Part shown: positions 21,655 through 32,520 of the stretch, piece by piece
Position numbering within the stretch: position 1 is the first letter of the stretch
Layout of the letters: each line of letters starts with the position of its first letter
Assembly: GCA_905221605.1 (NCBI GenBank)
Contig: CAJNDS010002570.1
Span: 62,001 to 126,000 of the forward strand
Source of the DNA: Symbiodinium natans
Lineage: Eukaryota; Sar; Dinophyceae; Suessiales; Symbiodiniaceae
DNA: 64,000 bases
Direction of reading: 5' to 3'
Notes under the pieces: generated by a model
What the model was told of the DNA's origin: nothing
The model's database searches: none
What the model saw: the letters and a program-made list of their open reading frames with translations, nothing else
Position numbers and translations under genes: made by a program

Positions 21655-22358
21655 CGCAAAGTTGTTCCTACCCTGTCCCGTTTTGTGTGGTATTTGCAGG
21701 ACTTTTCCAGGGTGCCAAGGGAATCCCGGCAAATTTTGACCGGCAAATGTTGTTCCTACCCGTTCCCGTTTTGTGTGGTATTTGCATCACTTTTCCATGG
21801 TGCCAAGGGGATCCCGGCTAATTTTGACCCGCAAAGTTGTTCCTACCCTTTCCCGTTTTGTGTGGTATTTGCATCACTTTTCCAGGGTGCCAAGGGAATC
21901 CCGGCAAATTTTGACCCGCAAAGTTGTTCCTACCCTTTCCCGTTTTGTGTGGTATTTGCAGGACTTTTCCAGGGCGCCAAGGGAATCCCGGCAAATTTTG
22001 ACCGGCAAAGTTGTTCCTACCCTTTCCCGTTTTGTGTGGTATTTGCAGGACTTTTCCAGGGTGCCAAGGGAATCCCGGCAAATTTTGACCGGCAAAGTTG
22101 TTCCTACCCGTTCCCGTTTTGTGTGGTATTTGCATCACTTTTCAAGGGTGCCAAGGGGATCCCTGCAAATTTTGACCGGCAAAGTTGTTCCTACCCTTTC
22201 CCGTTTTGTGTGGTATTTGCATCACTTTTCCCGGGTGCCAAGGGGGTCCCGGCAAATTTTGACCCGCAAAGTTGTTCCTACCCCGTTCCCGGGTAGTTTG
22301 GTGTGTATTTTGCATCACTTTTCCCCGAGTGCCAAGTGGAAATCCGGCAAATTTTGAC
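21655..22358. repeat. 87-bp tandem repeat, about eight copies, truncated by the assembly gap
   Basis: Unit GTTGTTCCTACCC...TTTTGACC(C/G)GCAAA is 87 bp, a multiple of three, so a frame of 249 codons stays open over the array (repeating SYPFPFCVVFA and GAKGIPANFD). Copies differ by point changes (CATCAC versus CAGGAC after TATTTG). Copy number beyond the gap is unknown. Confidence 0.95.
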
Positions 22359-22458
22359 NNNNNNNNNNNNNNNNNNNNNNNNNNNNNNNNNNNNNNNNNN
22401 NNNNNNNNNNNNNNNNNNNNNNNNNNNNNNNNNNNNNNNNNNNNNNNNNNNNNNNNNN
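22359..22458. other. assembly gap, 100 N
   Basis: Exactly 100 N at the 3' end of the tandem array. A fixed-size placeholder is likely, so true length is unknown. Confidence 0.99.
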
Positions 22459-22525
22459 AATTTTTAAATAATTTAAATAATTTAAATAATTTAAATATTT
22501 TAAATCCTGGAGGGGGGGGGGCCGG

Positions 22526-22641
22526 GCCTCCTCCCGCAGGAGGAATTAAATAATTTAAATATGAAGGCCCCGAATTAAATATTAATATTTAATTCGGGGC
22601 CTTCATATTTAAATTATTTAATTCCTCCTGCGGGAGGAGGC
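22526..22641. repeat. perfect 116-bp palindrome
   Basis: Two 58-bp arms are exact reverse complements with no spacer (centre between 22583 and 22584, in ATT/AAT). Arms contain GCCTCCTCCCGCAGG, AATTAAATAATTTAAATAT and GAAGGCCCCG. Confidence 0.95.
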
Positions 22642-22710
22642 TCCATTTATTTAAATCGTTAAATAATTTAAATATGAAGCCCCGAATTCATATTTAAATC
22701 GTATTTAAAT

Positions 22711-22980
22711 CGGGCCCGGGAATTAAATAATTTAAATAATTTAAATAATTTAAATAATTTAAATATTTTAAATCCTGGAGGGGGGGGGCGGGCCTCCTCC
22801 CGCAGGAAGAATTAAATAATTTAAATATGAAGGCTCCGAATTAGATATTAATATTTAATTCGGGGCCTTCATATTTAAATTATTTAATTCCTCCTGCGGG
22901 AGGAGGCCCGCCCCCCCCCCTCCAGGATTTAAATTATTTAAATTATTTAAGTTATTTAAATTATTTAATTCCCGGGCCCG
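22711..22980. repeat. imperfect 270-bp palindrome with TTTAAATAA arrays and G/C runs
   Basis: Symmetric about 22846: CGGGCCCGGG and AATTAAAT arrays, a GGAGGGGGGG run and CCTCCTCCCGCAGG on the left mirror the same elements on the right. The inner part resembles the 22526-22641 palindrome with a few mismatches (for example ATTAGATATT). Confidence 0.85.
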
Positions 22981-23184
22981 AATTAAATAATTTAAATATG
23001 AAGCTCCAGAATTAAATATTCATATTCAAATCGGGGCCTTCATATTTAATTCAGGCCTGGGACCCCCCCTAGGACCTAAATTAGGGTCTATTTGGAAGTT
23101 GGCTCTTGTAAATAAGTATACGTTTTGGGGCCTTTTTTCCTCTTGTGAACACGAGTGCCAGCTTCCAAATAAACCCTATTTAAG

Positions 23185-23433
23185 CTGCACACGGGGGGGG
23201 GGGGGGGGGGGGGTGAAAATTATTTGGGGGGGGGGGGGCGTTTTGAGGCACTCCCCTTGTAGTGGCATTGAGAGGCGGGACCCTCGGCATCGGTTTGCAG
23301 CTCCCCCAAGCGATTGGGGGGGTCCCACAGGGCGGGGGGGGGGGGGTCGCGTCACAAATTTGCATTGGGGGGAAGGGTTGCCCGATCCGTATCTGCTTGT
23401 TCCAGACGCTTCTCGGCAGGAAGCCGAGGCGAA
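23185..23433 (+). repeat. right half of the G-rich dispersed repeat
   Basis: Long G-runs, then GCATCGGTTTGCAGCTCC, CAAGCGATTGGGGG, CCCACAGGGCGGGG, CTGCTTGTTC and GGCAGGAAGCCGAGGCGAAT, in the same order as at 42800-42972. The paired left half is at 16709-16772. Confidence 0.75.
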
Positions 23434-25264
23434 TATCCTTAAATTAAACCCGAAAAGGAGTCTTGGGTTTGTCCCAGCAGGTGGGACTTGCCCGTCAATT
23501 TGCCGTAAAGTGCCGGAAATGTCCTCTTGTGAGGTTTTCCCAGCAGTGAGCCATATACCAATGAATCCATGCCGGCACCCATTTCTCATGTCCACACCGA
23601 TTGGAGAAGTGGACTCGGAGTCCGTGAACTCAGTGAACTCAGAAACTGTCGCTTGGCTCGATGAGCGTTAGCTGCTCAAGGCAGGCTGCTGCTGTTTTCC
23701 TAGCCCGACGCGTACGCAAGAAAACGACCACCTTGCGAAGAGAAACGAAATAAGCACCACAGGTCGCAGCTTGCTCAGGTGAGTGAGTGAGGAGTGAGCA
23801 GGCACACGGAGCAGCTGCACGCCCCATGACCTGGACTGACGTTTCTGCGTATCCAAAACGAAACTTGGCCTTGTGTTTGTTGTTTGCTCGGCCGCCACGA
23901 AAAGGCAACGCCCCAGGACAGCTTGCCCAGATGCATTCCGTCAGTGATCGACGCAGATTTTCTTTTAGGTATGGATTTATTCATTCATGACTGAGCCCTG
24001 GGCATTCCGGATAGATACATCGCAGCAATCCGTATCACCGTATCACTTCTTCCTCCAACGAGGTTGATGATCAGTTCAGCTGCTTGCAGTGTGTCTCTGC
24101 TTGAGATTTCACTTGGATGCATACTTGAGGCAAGCCCTCCTCTAGGTTTGTTTGCCACGACCACGACGACGACTATGGCGAGTACTAGCACTACTATGAT
24201 TACAGGATTACAGTTCTGTATTTCTGGTGCTGCTAAACTCATCCTCATATCCACGAAAATCCCAAAACCGAGGACTCTCCCAAGTTTACTGATTAGGCGT
24301 CCCTGAAGGTTGCCCGTTTGGATGCATATCCAGCCGTTTATGTTCTGTTTTGGAAGATGACGCTCTTCCCCGTTGAAAATGCGAGCGCAACTCACTCAAA
24401 AATTACGGTCCCTGAGAAACGGCAACCTGAGCCCCTCGCCAACAGTGGGGACGATTCTTTTGGAGATCAAAGCCAAGCCCAAAGCGCGGGAGACACACTT
24501 GTGTTTCGTGTCGCCGTTGTCCAGTGCTGCTGGTCGTCGTGGTCCTCGTGGTGGTCGCGTGGTGGTCCTGATCGTAGTCGTGGTGGTCCTGGCAGTCGTG
24601 ATAGTCGTGGTCGTCTTGGCATGGCCATCGTGGTGGGGTCGTTGTAGTCGCCCAAGTTCAGGATGCACATGGCGCATGATCTTTCACTGGGGCCTACGCC
24701 CGGCGGGTTTTAATGTGCACGAGAAACAGAGATGGCTGGGCAACTTGCGCGAAAGAAGCTGCCGTTCACTCTGGTGCATCTTGGCTGCTTCGATTGTAGA
24801 ATCTTTTGAAGGGGCGTTTTCGCCATCTAGTCTTCATTCTCGCCTATCTATTACTCCTGTTGACTTCGCTTCTGCTTGTGCTTTAAGTCGTGCATTCGTC
24901 AATCGCTTCCTATGATAGGAGTCCGATGTAAACATGCATGCCTACGCGTATGAAGTGGCAGACCTCACGTGCGTAATCGTCGTATTTCTTGGAAACTCAT
25001 GAGCTGAACAATGTTGATAACAAAAGCGGATGCCACATGCATGAGCGAACACACCAACAATTACACCGATTTATCAATCAACTAGCTGCGCAAACTTCCA
25101 AAGAGAAGACTTGTATTGCACAGCTATTGCCGGAGACCGTTGGGCTTCTACGCATCTTCTTCGTGCTGACGAGGCTTGCTCGACGCCGAGATCCCCATCA
25201 GAGGCAGTGCCGCTTCCGCGTCGGCAAGCAGGAACAGCGATGATCAAGTTTCCTTTCCGTGCAG
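23434..25264. other. no gene assigned
   Basis: Mixed-complexity sequence with short open frames on both strands and no recognisable domain. A GTCGTGGTC-type simple repeat occupies about 24530-24640. Confidence 0.4.
24530..24640. repeat. degenerate GTCGTGGTC simple repeat
   Basis: Trinucleotide-like GTC/GTG/GTCGTGGT units on the + strand, giving a Val-rich frame on one strand and a Thr-rich frame on the other. A complementary CCACGACCACGACGACG stretch sits at 24150-24170. Confidence 0.7.
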
Positions 25265-25660
25265 GCCTTGGCTCAGCCTCGTCTGGAGGATGTAGACATT
25301 GGCGATTTCTTCGTTGTGAGAGACGCTGCCTGCCATTATGGTCATGTTGTTCTCATCACCGGACCGTTGAAGCCTGAGTCTTCGTAGCTGGACAAGTCAG
25401 AAAGGCTTCTCATGAGTTGTTTGCGTTTCTCAAGGCCTTTGCTCTCCTATACACTTGCCGGTGAGCGTCGAATCATAGTTCCAACTTTGGAATACAAAGA
25501 AGGAGCAGCAGCCTCAGTCCGCTACAGTACCCACTACAGCAGCATGTCAATTTCGAGCCATCTGTGTGTTGAGGAAAGTGGGCAAACAGAAGAGTTGCTT
25601 ATCATTGCCGAGCGTCCTCTGAGAGAAGTCGGCATCTTGCAAGCAGGTGTGTCGCAGATC
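25265..25660 (+). CDS. unrecognised multi-exon gene fragment
   Basis: Exon-like stretches follow AG acceptors: 25265 to about 25378 reads QPRLEDVDIGDFFVVRDAA then HYGHVVLITGPLKPE; 25425-25459 reads LFAFLKAFALLYTC before a GTGAGC donor; about 25530-25620 reads YSTHYSSMSISSHLCVEE then ELLIIAE. Composition is protein-like and each ends near a plausible donor, but exact joins are not fixed. I recognise no family; the first stretch has the look of a beta-rich fold. 5' and 3' ends are unknown. Confidence 0.35.
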
Positions 25661-26129
25661 ATGTGTCTCATAGTCTCATAGTAACACTGTTCTGTTGTGC
25701 TTGGCTTGCATGCCGGTTGGAGTTGGAGAGTGCAGGACAGGATCCCCGCACTTACGTTGATGATGGTGATGATCCGTCACCTCGGCCGCTTGAGCTATGG
25801 CTCGCGCCAAAATCTCTTCGACGAGCATCGCAGCATGACGAGGCACGCCATGGGGTTGTGTTCGAAGCAGTTGTTTGCGCTTTCTGCCGTGGTTGCATTT
25901 GTCGCTGGCTCCAGCATCGTGATTTACCGGAATGAACGCACACACCGCAACAAGTGCTTGTCCTCTCACCGTGTTCATCGCCGTGTTCAGGCGTACGAAG
26001 CCATCCAGGCTAAACGCGGCTCGTGGAGCCGGGAGACCGTGACGTGTGCAATTTGCTGCCCCCAGGCCAGAACGCATGTGCCGTTCCTGATTTGCAGCTT
26101 TCTTTGTGAGCCTGTTTCACGATCATGAG

Positions 26130-26365
26130 TCTTGCAGGAAGTTGATTCCACAGAACTACATCAGGCCACGCGAAGCTCGTGATACACAGCAAGATGTGAT
26201 GTGCTTTTGTTTGACAATATTGGCAGGGAGACACGGCATCTGACGCACAGATTGGGTGTTGCCATCAGGCTAGATGGAGCTCGTAATTCACATCAACGTG
26301 ATGTGTCAATGTGTTTTAAAGCTTGATGATTCTGGCAGGGAGCAGCTGCGTCTGACGCAGCCATG
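26130..26365. repeat. two diverged tandem copies of about 115 bp
   Basis: CATCAGGC...AGCTCGT...CACA...GTGATGTG...GGCAGGGAG...TCTGACGCA occurs twice head to tail, followed by CAGCCATG in the second copy. Function unknown. Confidence 0.6.
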
Positions 26366-26399
26366 TGCACATGTTGCTGTTGCTGCCAGCAGGCCATGT

Positions 26400-27750
26400 T
26401 ACCTAGATACGTGACTCACAACATTATGCTGACTCAAGAATCTGCTTCATGGGCTTGGCAGGAAGTTGCTCCGACGGATGTAGAGCTAGAGACTCGACGT
26501 ACGCGGGTGCGAGAACTTTCGGTGCAAGCAAGCGCTTCCGAATTCCAAGTTCACCAAGTGCCAATGCTTGGCGCACTGTATCTTCTTCGTGGAAGTTGGG
26601 GACTCGGAATCAGCCAACTTGACTGACACTGATTCTCCGTTGGGTTGCCGTGGTAGTTGTTCATGTCTCCCGGTTTGCGGCTTGCGGTTTCTACATAGTA
26701 TGGCATCAGTGCCAGTTAAAGCTTCTGCTGCCTGGCCCAGGAACGATCCGATGTGCAGCACTCTTGTTATTGAGTACTGGCAGCTAGAAGCCCAGATGCA
26801 TTCCTCGAGCCATTGATTGTTTCGGTTCCTGCGCAGTTCAGGAGGGCTGCCCGAGCCCTTCCACATGTCGACGCCCGAGCTGCGCTTTAGCGGGGCTGCA
26901 CTGGTTCATGTTGCGGGATGATGTCGCGGCAGCAGGCTGCAGTAGAGACCACATGAGAACGGAGCGAAAGGTTGATTGCGTCAGATTCGGAGGGAAGGGG
27001 GGGGGTTGAAGTGACAGTTGCGCGGGAAACGCGTGGGGGAACTGAGTGAAGTGGTGACATGAGTGCGGCGTAGTGATGTTCTGCAGTGAAGGACTAAAGC
27101 CTAAAGCGCTGAATTGAAGCGACGTCAGTGTAGCAATCGTTTGGTTCTTTTGGTTTGGTTTATCAGCATGAGTAGTAGTGGGGAGTAGAGGCAGGAGGAG
27201 TAGTAGTGTTAGTCTGTTAGTGCTAGTGACATGTGATTAGTGATGAGTAGTCGTCGTCGTGGTCGTATTCGTGTAGAGATGCGACTTGAGGCTGAGGTGA
27301 GTGAAGTGAGCTAAGTGAGCGAAGTCAGCATAAGTGCAGTGAGCGAAGTTCACCAAAGTGAGTGCAGGTGTATCACGAGTGCATTGAGTGAAGTGAGGGA
27401 GTGAAAGGAGGTCTCTTGAAAGAGTGAAAAGGGGGAGTGGGCCCATGAACGAGTGGGCCCATGAACAAGTGAGGAGGCGATGTGCGTGATGAAGTTGTGA
27501 TGTGAAGTGAGGTGAGCTGTCAGGTCAAATGAGGTAGTCCTTGGAGTTGTTTCCTTTGCAATTTGCTTGTGAGGCTCTTTCGAGCTACCCAATACTACGT
27601 CTGCGATGCGACCGTGCTGCTCCTTTCAAGACGGTTGTCGCAGCATCAAGGTGTGTGCTGGTGTGTGAGCCCAGCAGCTTGGTGTTCACAATAAAATGTC
27701 CGCAGGTCCGGCTTCACTCGTCTTGATGGATCTTCTGATGTTGGAGCTGC
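26400..27750. other. no gene assigned; GTGAGTGAAGTGAGC-rich segment
   Basis: From about 27160 to 27440 the + strand is built of degenerate GTAGTAGT and GTGAGCGAAGTGAG units. Elsewhere I see only short frames without recognisable content. Confidence 0.4.
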
Positions 27751-28059
27751 ATGCTGCTGCTCCATTTGATCCAGCTGGAGGCAGCAGCGGCTTGCGCCTG
27801 CGCGCAACCGAGGAATTCACACGCAGAGTGCATGAGTTGTAACGTTCTGGGGCGAGAGGTTGAAAAAAATGGGTTGAATCCCCAGTTTGCTGAGCAGTTG
27901 CAAAACATGAACTTCAGTGAGGTGGTGCTAAACATGTTGTTTGCAGCGATTGGCTCCTACAGCTGTGATGATTTGGTGGCCGTTGCTTCATTGCTGCCAG
28001 GGGCCGGGCTCAGGCCAGGAACTGGCCAGGGTTCGTGCGCACAAAGGTTCAGGATCTAG
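27751..28059 (+). CDS. doubtful open frame, unrecognised
   Basis: A 102-codon frame whose middle, VLGREVEKNGLNPQFAEQ followed by LQNMNFSEVVLNMLFAAIG, has helix-like, protein-like composition. The first third (Ala/Cys-rich) overlaps another open frame starting at 27727. It could be one exon of a larger gene. No family recognised. Confidence 0.22.
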   Translation: MLLLHLIQLEAAAACACAQPRNSHAECMSCNVLGREVEKNGLNPQFAEQLQNMNFSEVVLNMLFAAIGSYSCDDLVAVASLLPGAGLRPGTGQGSCAQRFRI

Positions 28060-28329
28060 CTCCTATATAATGTAGCGAGAATTGTCACCATGCGGATTCC
28101 CACTGGGTTTGCACTCACGTTTGCATTTGTGTTCGAGGTCATCGACACGCACAGTTGTCCGGAATGTTCCTGTTTCTGCCTCCTTATCTGTGCCAGCTAG
28201 ATCTGGTTGAGGTCGTTTATGCTGGCTCCTCCTCGTAGCAATCTTAGCCTCCTTCACGCCAATGATTTTCCGTCGGGTCGACCTCTTTTCCTCGTCTTCT
28301 GCTTTCTCTTTCGTTGGGAGAGGTGTGTG

Positions 28330-28335
28330 TGGAGG

Positions 28336-28373
<38 letters not shown>

Positions 28374-28615
28374 AGGCGGGGAACGCTAGCCGTTGTCTCA
28401 CATAAAGGACGGACTGAGGTGCTGGGCGCGCCTGTGCGCGCGGGGGGCCCCCTGGGTCCCTCAAGCCCTGTAGAAGAAGAAGAAGAAGAAGAAGAAGAAG
28501 AAGAAGAAGAAGAAGAAGAAGAAGAAGAAGAAGAAGAAGAAGAAGAAGAGAGAGAAAGAAAGTTGCGCGGCGTGCCTGCACCCTTCAAGCCCCGAAGAAG
28601 AAGAAGAAGAAGAAG

Positions 28616-28646
<31 letters not shown>

Positions 28647-28706
28647 TGCGCCCCTTGGGGCAGATCCCTTTCGGGGAGGCTAAGCGCGCTGACACAGAGA
28701 GAGAGC

Positions 28707-28740
<34 letters not shown>

Positions 28741-28991
28741 GAGGGCGAGAGAGTGAGAGAGTGAGAGAGTGAGAGAGTGAGAGAGTGAGAGAGTGAGAGA
28801 GTGAGAGAGTGAGAGTGTGAGAGCGTGAGAGCGTGAGAGCGTGAGAGCGTGAGAGCGTGAGAGTGTGAGAGTGTGAGAGTGTGAGAGTGAGAGTGTGAGC
28901 GAGAGAGTGAGAGTGAGCGAGTGAGAGAGTGAGCGAGTGAGCGAGTGAGCGAGTGAGCGAGTGAGCGAGTGAGCGAGTGCGAGATCGGGAG

Positions 28992-29038
<47 letters not shown>

Positions 29039-29960
29039 CCTGAGACCCGATAGGAGGGGCAGTGGATTAGCTGACATACTATATTTGTGTGCATCGGGGG
29101 CAGGGGTCACAAGGGGGAGACCATTGAGCCTCCAGATATCAATTTCACGAACGGACCGAACACGGGCGCACGTGGGGACCTCCTCGGGGGGCCCCTCAGG
29201 CCCAGAAGAAGAAGAAGAAAAAGAAGAAAGAGAGTGCTGCAGAGTAGGCCAACTGGGCACCGGCAAAGGGAGGGAACACATAGCGAAAGATAATAGCTAA
29301 GGCGTGGTGGGGGGAGGCGGAAACTCCCCAGCCGGGGAAAGTCCAGACTTCTCACCAACGAGACTGTGTGGACTGGGCGCGCGCGCGGAGGGCCTTAGGG
29401 TCCTTCAAGCCCTGCAGAAGAAGAAGAAGAAGAAGAAGAAGAAGAAGAAGAAGAAGAAAAGAGAAGGAGAGAAAGAGAGAGAGAGAGAGAGACGGGGGGC
29501 CCTGGGCTCCTCAAGCCCTTAAGAAAGAAAGAAAGAGAGAAGATACGCATACATACCTGCAGCATTGCCACTTGAATGAGCACGGGGTTAGCCGGGATAT
29601 ATGAGAAGGCAATGCAACCCCCAAGCTACAGCGCCACACCTGACAGGATGTCAGGGCCGGATAAGATTGTGTGGGGGCGGGGAGGTTGCTTCAGGAAGGT
29701 TTGCCTGGGTTCGGATTTGTATGTGAGTTGGGGGAACGGGTAGGGGGGCCCGAGACATTCCTGGAGGGAGGCACTTGGGGGATGGATGGGAATAGGGCCA
29801 CTGCAGGTCGTTGTTGTGGATAGAAACGGGAGCGGGGCTGCGCAACTGCGCGGGGCTCGCCGCCTCATGCCCCAAAGAAAGAAAGAGAGAGAGAGAGAGA
29901 GAGAAGGAGCGAGCGAGCGGGAGTTAGAGAGAGAGAGGGAGGGAGAGAGAGAGAAGGAAG
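28330..29960. repeat. purine simple-repeat field: (GAA)n, (GA)n and GAGAGTGA arrays
   Basis: (GA)n 28338-28368; (GAA)n 28473-28549, 28594-28645, 29206-29222 and 29417-29457; GAGA/GAGAGTGA-type octamers 28700-29031; GA tails 29470-29492 and 29874-29955. Most arrays are preceded by a similar GC-rich segment ending TCAAGCCCT. The open frames on both strands (poly-Ser-Leu, poly-Glu, poly-Arg) are artefacts of the repeats. Confidence 0.95.
28425..28473 (+). repeat. GC-rich segment upstream of (GAA)n, family copy
   Basis: GGGCGCGCCTGTGCGCGCGG, GGGCCCCCTGGGTCC and TCAAGCCCTGTA lead into (GAA)n. The closest relative is 29374-29417 (GGGCGCGCGCGCGG, GGGTCCTTCAAGCCCTGCA, then (GAA)n). Shorter matches are at 28577-28594, 29183-29206 and 29496-29522. 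Confidence 0.6.
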
Positions 29961-32357
29961 AGGAGAGGTGACATCTGAGTGATACGTGTACATGTGTGCG
30001 TGTGCGTAATGCAACGTCCGTGTGGCATCTGGCGCAAGGTGATGAGCTCGCGCTTGAACTGGTGTCGGGGCCCACTTCTCGTCTCTAGACAAATGCCGTT
30101 GCAATGCGTGTGTGGGTTAGGTGCAAGGATGACGCCACGGCTCTCAAATTTGAGGATTTGCATCCAGAGTGGCTTGGCAGACAGGCATTGTAGCATGACG
30201 TAGCGGGTCTGGAGCGAGCTGTTGGCAGTAAAGTTCAATACATGTTTGCGTATCAACGTGACCTAGCGTGCCATGGAATCAGCAAAAATGACCCCACGAG
30301 ATGCTGAAAGCTCTCGACCCTGTGCCACGCCCGCCCCATTTGCATAGATCACAGTGCCCAGATTCGAGAAAGCTAGCCAAGGTTCATATGGCAATTGTCC
30401 GATTGCTTGGAAGCAACTTTGCTAACTGAATGCTTTTTGCGTATCCTCTCTGCTTACCCCAGACAATATCCTGAGGAGCGTGACTACCTGGCTTTCCGAA
30501 CTTCATCGCGCAGCGAGAGTGGCGCGCAGGTGTGGTTTTCCAGGTTTTATGGGTGACTTGGGTGTTTTTGGTCTCAGTGGTTTGTTTCGCTTTTTGTTGC
30601 AATGGCTTGCTTCAGTGTATATGTACACACAAGACTGCCACTACCACGACTACGATGTTCAAACCATGAAGACTTTAGGTCAGGGTCAGGCGCCGCGTCG
30701 CATCTTGGAAACTGTGTGAAATAAGTGTATTGAGAAACATGCCTAGAAGGCAACAACTGGTAAGCGCAGTCGTCATTGCGTAAGTTCCGTGTTTGGGTTC
30801 GATCTTAGGGGAGAATAGGATTCTGAATCGTTTCGGCCGTGAATGATACGAGCATGTTTCGCATAAGCTAAACTCCGCGCCCTCAATACGTGGGCTGTTT
30901 TTGAGGATACCAACGACACACCGAAAATGCTTCAGGTATGAAACATCACTTGTGATACCAGGCTCCATAACAGAACAACGTATTCATGGATTTTAACGCA
31001 ACAAATCTTGTGGTACCAAACCCCATGGCACGCCGGGAAACGATTCATACATCTAGCCACACAAGCCCCATGGCGTACCAACAACGATTCACAAGAAGTC
31101 AAAATTTATGATATGAAACTCCATGGCGTACCGAGAAACGCAAGGACTCGCCGAAAATACATGTACAAATCATTTTGGGGTCAGCCTTTCAGTCTTGCTT
31201 ACCTCTGCCTTGATTTCCCAGCATGGGTTTGAAGGCAAAAGCTTCAGCACTTGGTTCCAGATACATGTTAAGGACGCGCGGCGTTGGATCCCCGTAAAGT
31301 TTTGCGAAAAGAACATTGCTTTCGAGTAGAAGATGTGTTTGGGGCCAAGCAAGTTCGAAACAACTCCAGATATTCTTTTCTCATATATATGTATATATGT
31401 TCATGTATTGTACATATGTGCAGTCAGACATACATAGTACATGCATGGAGGTCTTGCAGCAGCGGCGTCTACAAAGGCAGAAAAGTGTCATTGCTGGGAT
31501 AATCTCAGTGCAGTTTTAAGTTTGCATTCATATGATACTGAAAACAACTGTCAGAACTGTCAGGACGCAGGCTCTGAAAGAGAAGCGCGTCCGTTGCAAG
31601 AAGCTGGGAAGGAAGAGGAACTTTTTCGGAGTGGAATACAAGTACATGAAGACAGGCTCCGCTTCCGACGGCTGGTCGGAGTGGTTGGCTTCCCTTGGAG
31701 CCTTAGCAAATGACCCATCGCTAATTCTTGGTGCGTGCATGCCTTATTAAGGCATGCGCGTAGCGGAGGTGAATCTTCCTGGATGAGATTGCACATCTGA
31801 CATCGGCCACCAGCTCTAAAAGTTCTTTGGAGACCGCGGTTGACTTGGAAGACGCCCGTGGGACAAGCAAGCGGTGTATGCGGTGTATCTCCGACGAAGA
31901 GCAACACAGATGGGCACCTGGAGTGATGCCTCGCCTTGTGGAGCAAAGTCATCCACGAGTGCGGTCCATGTCCAGCCTTGTGCATTAGCAGTGCTCTCCG
32001 TTGACGTGGAGCGATACAGGATCGGACGGGATGCGAGCACGCAACAAACAGAGCTTTATGCATGTGGTGTTTGTGGTACGAGAAGCATTGTTGTCAACTT
32101 CTGACGATGACGATGACGATGATGATGATGATGACGTTTGTCATGCGTTTGTTTCATGGGTTTGTGTTAGATTTCACGTGCCAATCGACAGTTTCACTAG
32201 TCTCGTTGTTTTGAGCAGGCCTGTGTGTAATCACGAAAGCTAGCTCCTTGGAGCTCGCGAGAGTTGTCGTGTACAAGAATTCTCTCTAGTGTTCAGCTGG
32301 GTCAAAAAGCGACTCCGACCCTTAAGTGGTCTGAAAATCAGAGAGATAAAGGGCTGT

Positions 32358-32520
32358 GGAGGGGGGGGGGGCCCCCCCCCCTCCCCCCCTCCCCCCCCTT
32401 TATAGGATTGACTTACGGTGCCCCCCCCCTCCTTTCAGGGTCGCCTTAATTGATTTCTGGGAGGGGGGGGGCCCCCCCCCCCCCCCCTTTTGGCCCCCCC
32501 CCCCCCCCCCTCCCTTTTCA
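32358..32520. repeat. G-run/C-run palindromic tracts
   Basis: Two G(n)C(n) inverted homopolymers (about 32359-32381 and 32463-32486) are followed by further C-runs. They could form G-quadruplex/i-motif or hairpin structure, and are also prone to sequencing error. Confidence 0.85.

Larger units (their letters stand above)
16773..23184. mobile_element. 6.4-kb satellite block bracketed by 26-bp inverted repeats, probable insertion
   Basis: The left end 16773-16798 and right end 23159-23184 are inverted repeats with one mismatch over 26 bp (CTTAAATAGGG at the outer edge, TTTGGAAGCTG at the inner). A third copy of the motif, in left orientation, is at 23076-23102. With 23159-23184 it makes a separate short inverted-repeat unit of about 109 bp. 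The interior has no protein-coding gene. It holds GA/CT-rich modules (16.9-20.6 kb), palindromic satellite (20.7-21.2 kb), an 87-bp tandem array, an N gap and AT-rich palindromes. It separates two halves of a dispersed repeat. I found no target duplication and no transposase, so this would be non-autonomous, or the gap could hide part of it. Confidence 0.55.

Noticed and set aside
21547-22296. 249-codon frame over the 87-bp array
   Set aside because: Repeat unit is a multiple of three; no start context, no recognisable protein. Kept only as a repeat.
28244-29281. 345-codon minus-strand Ser/Leu-rich open frame and overlapping poly-Glu/Arg frames
   Set aside because: Produced entirely by GAA and GAGA simple repeats; no unique sequence or domain.
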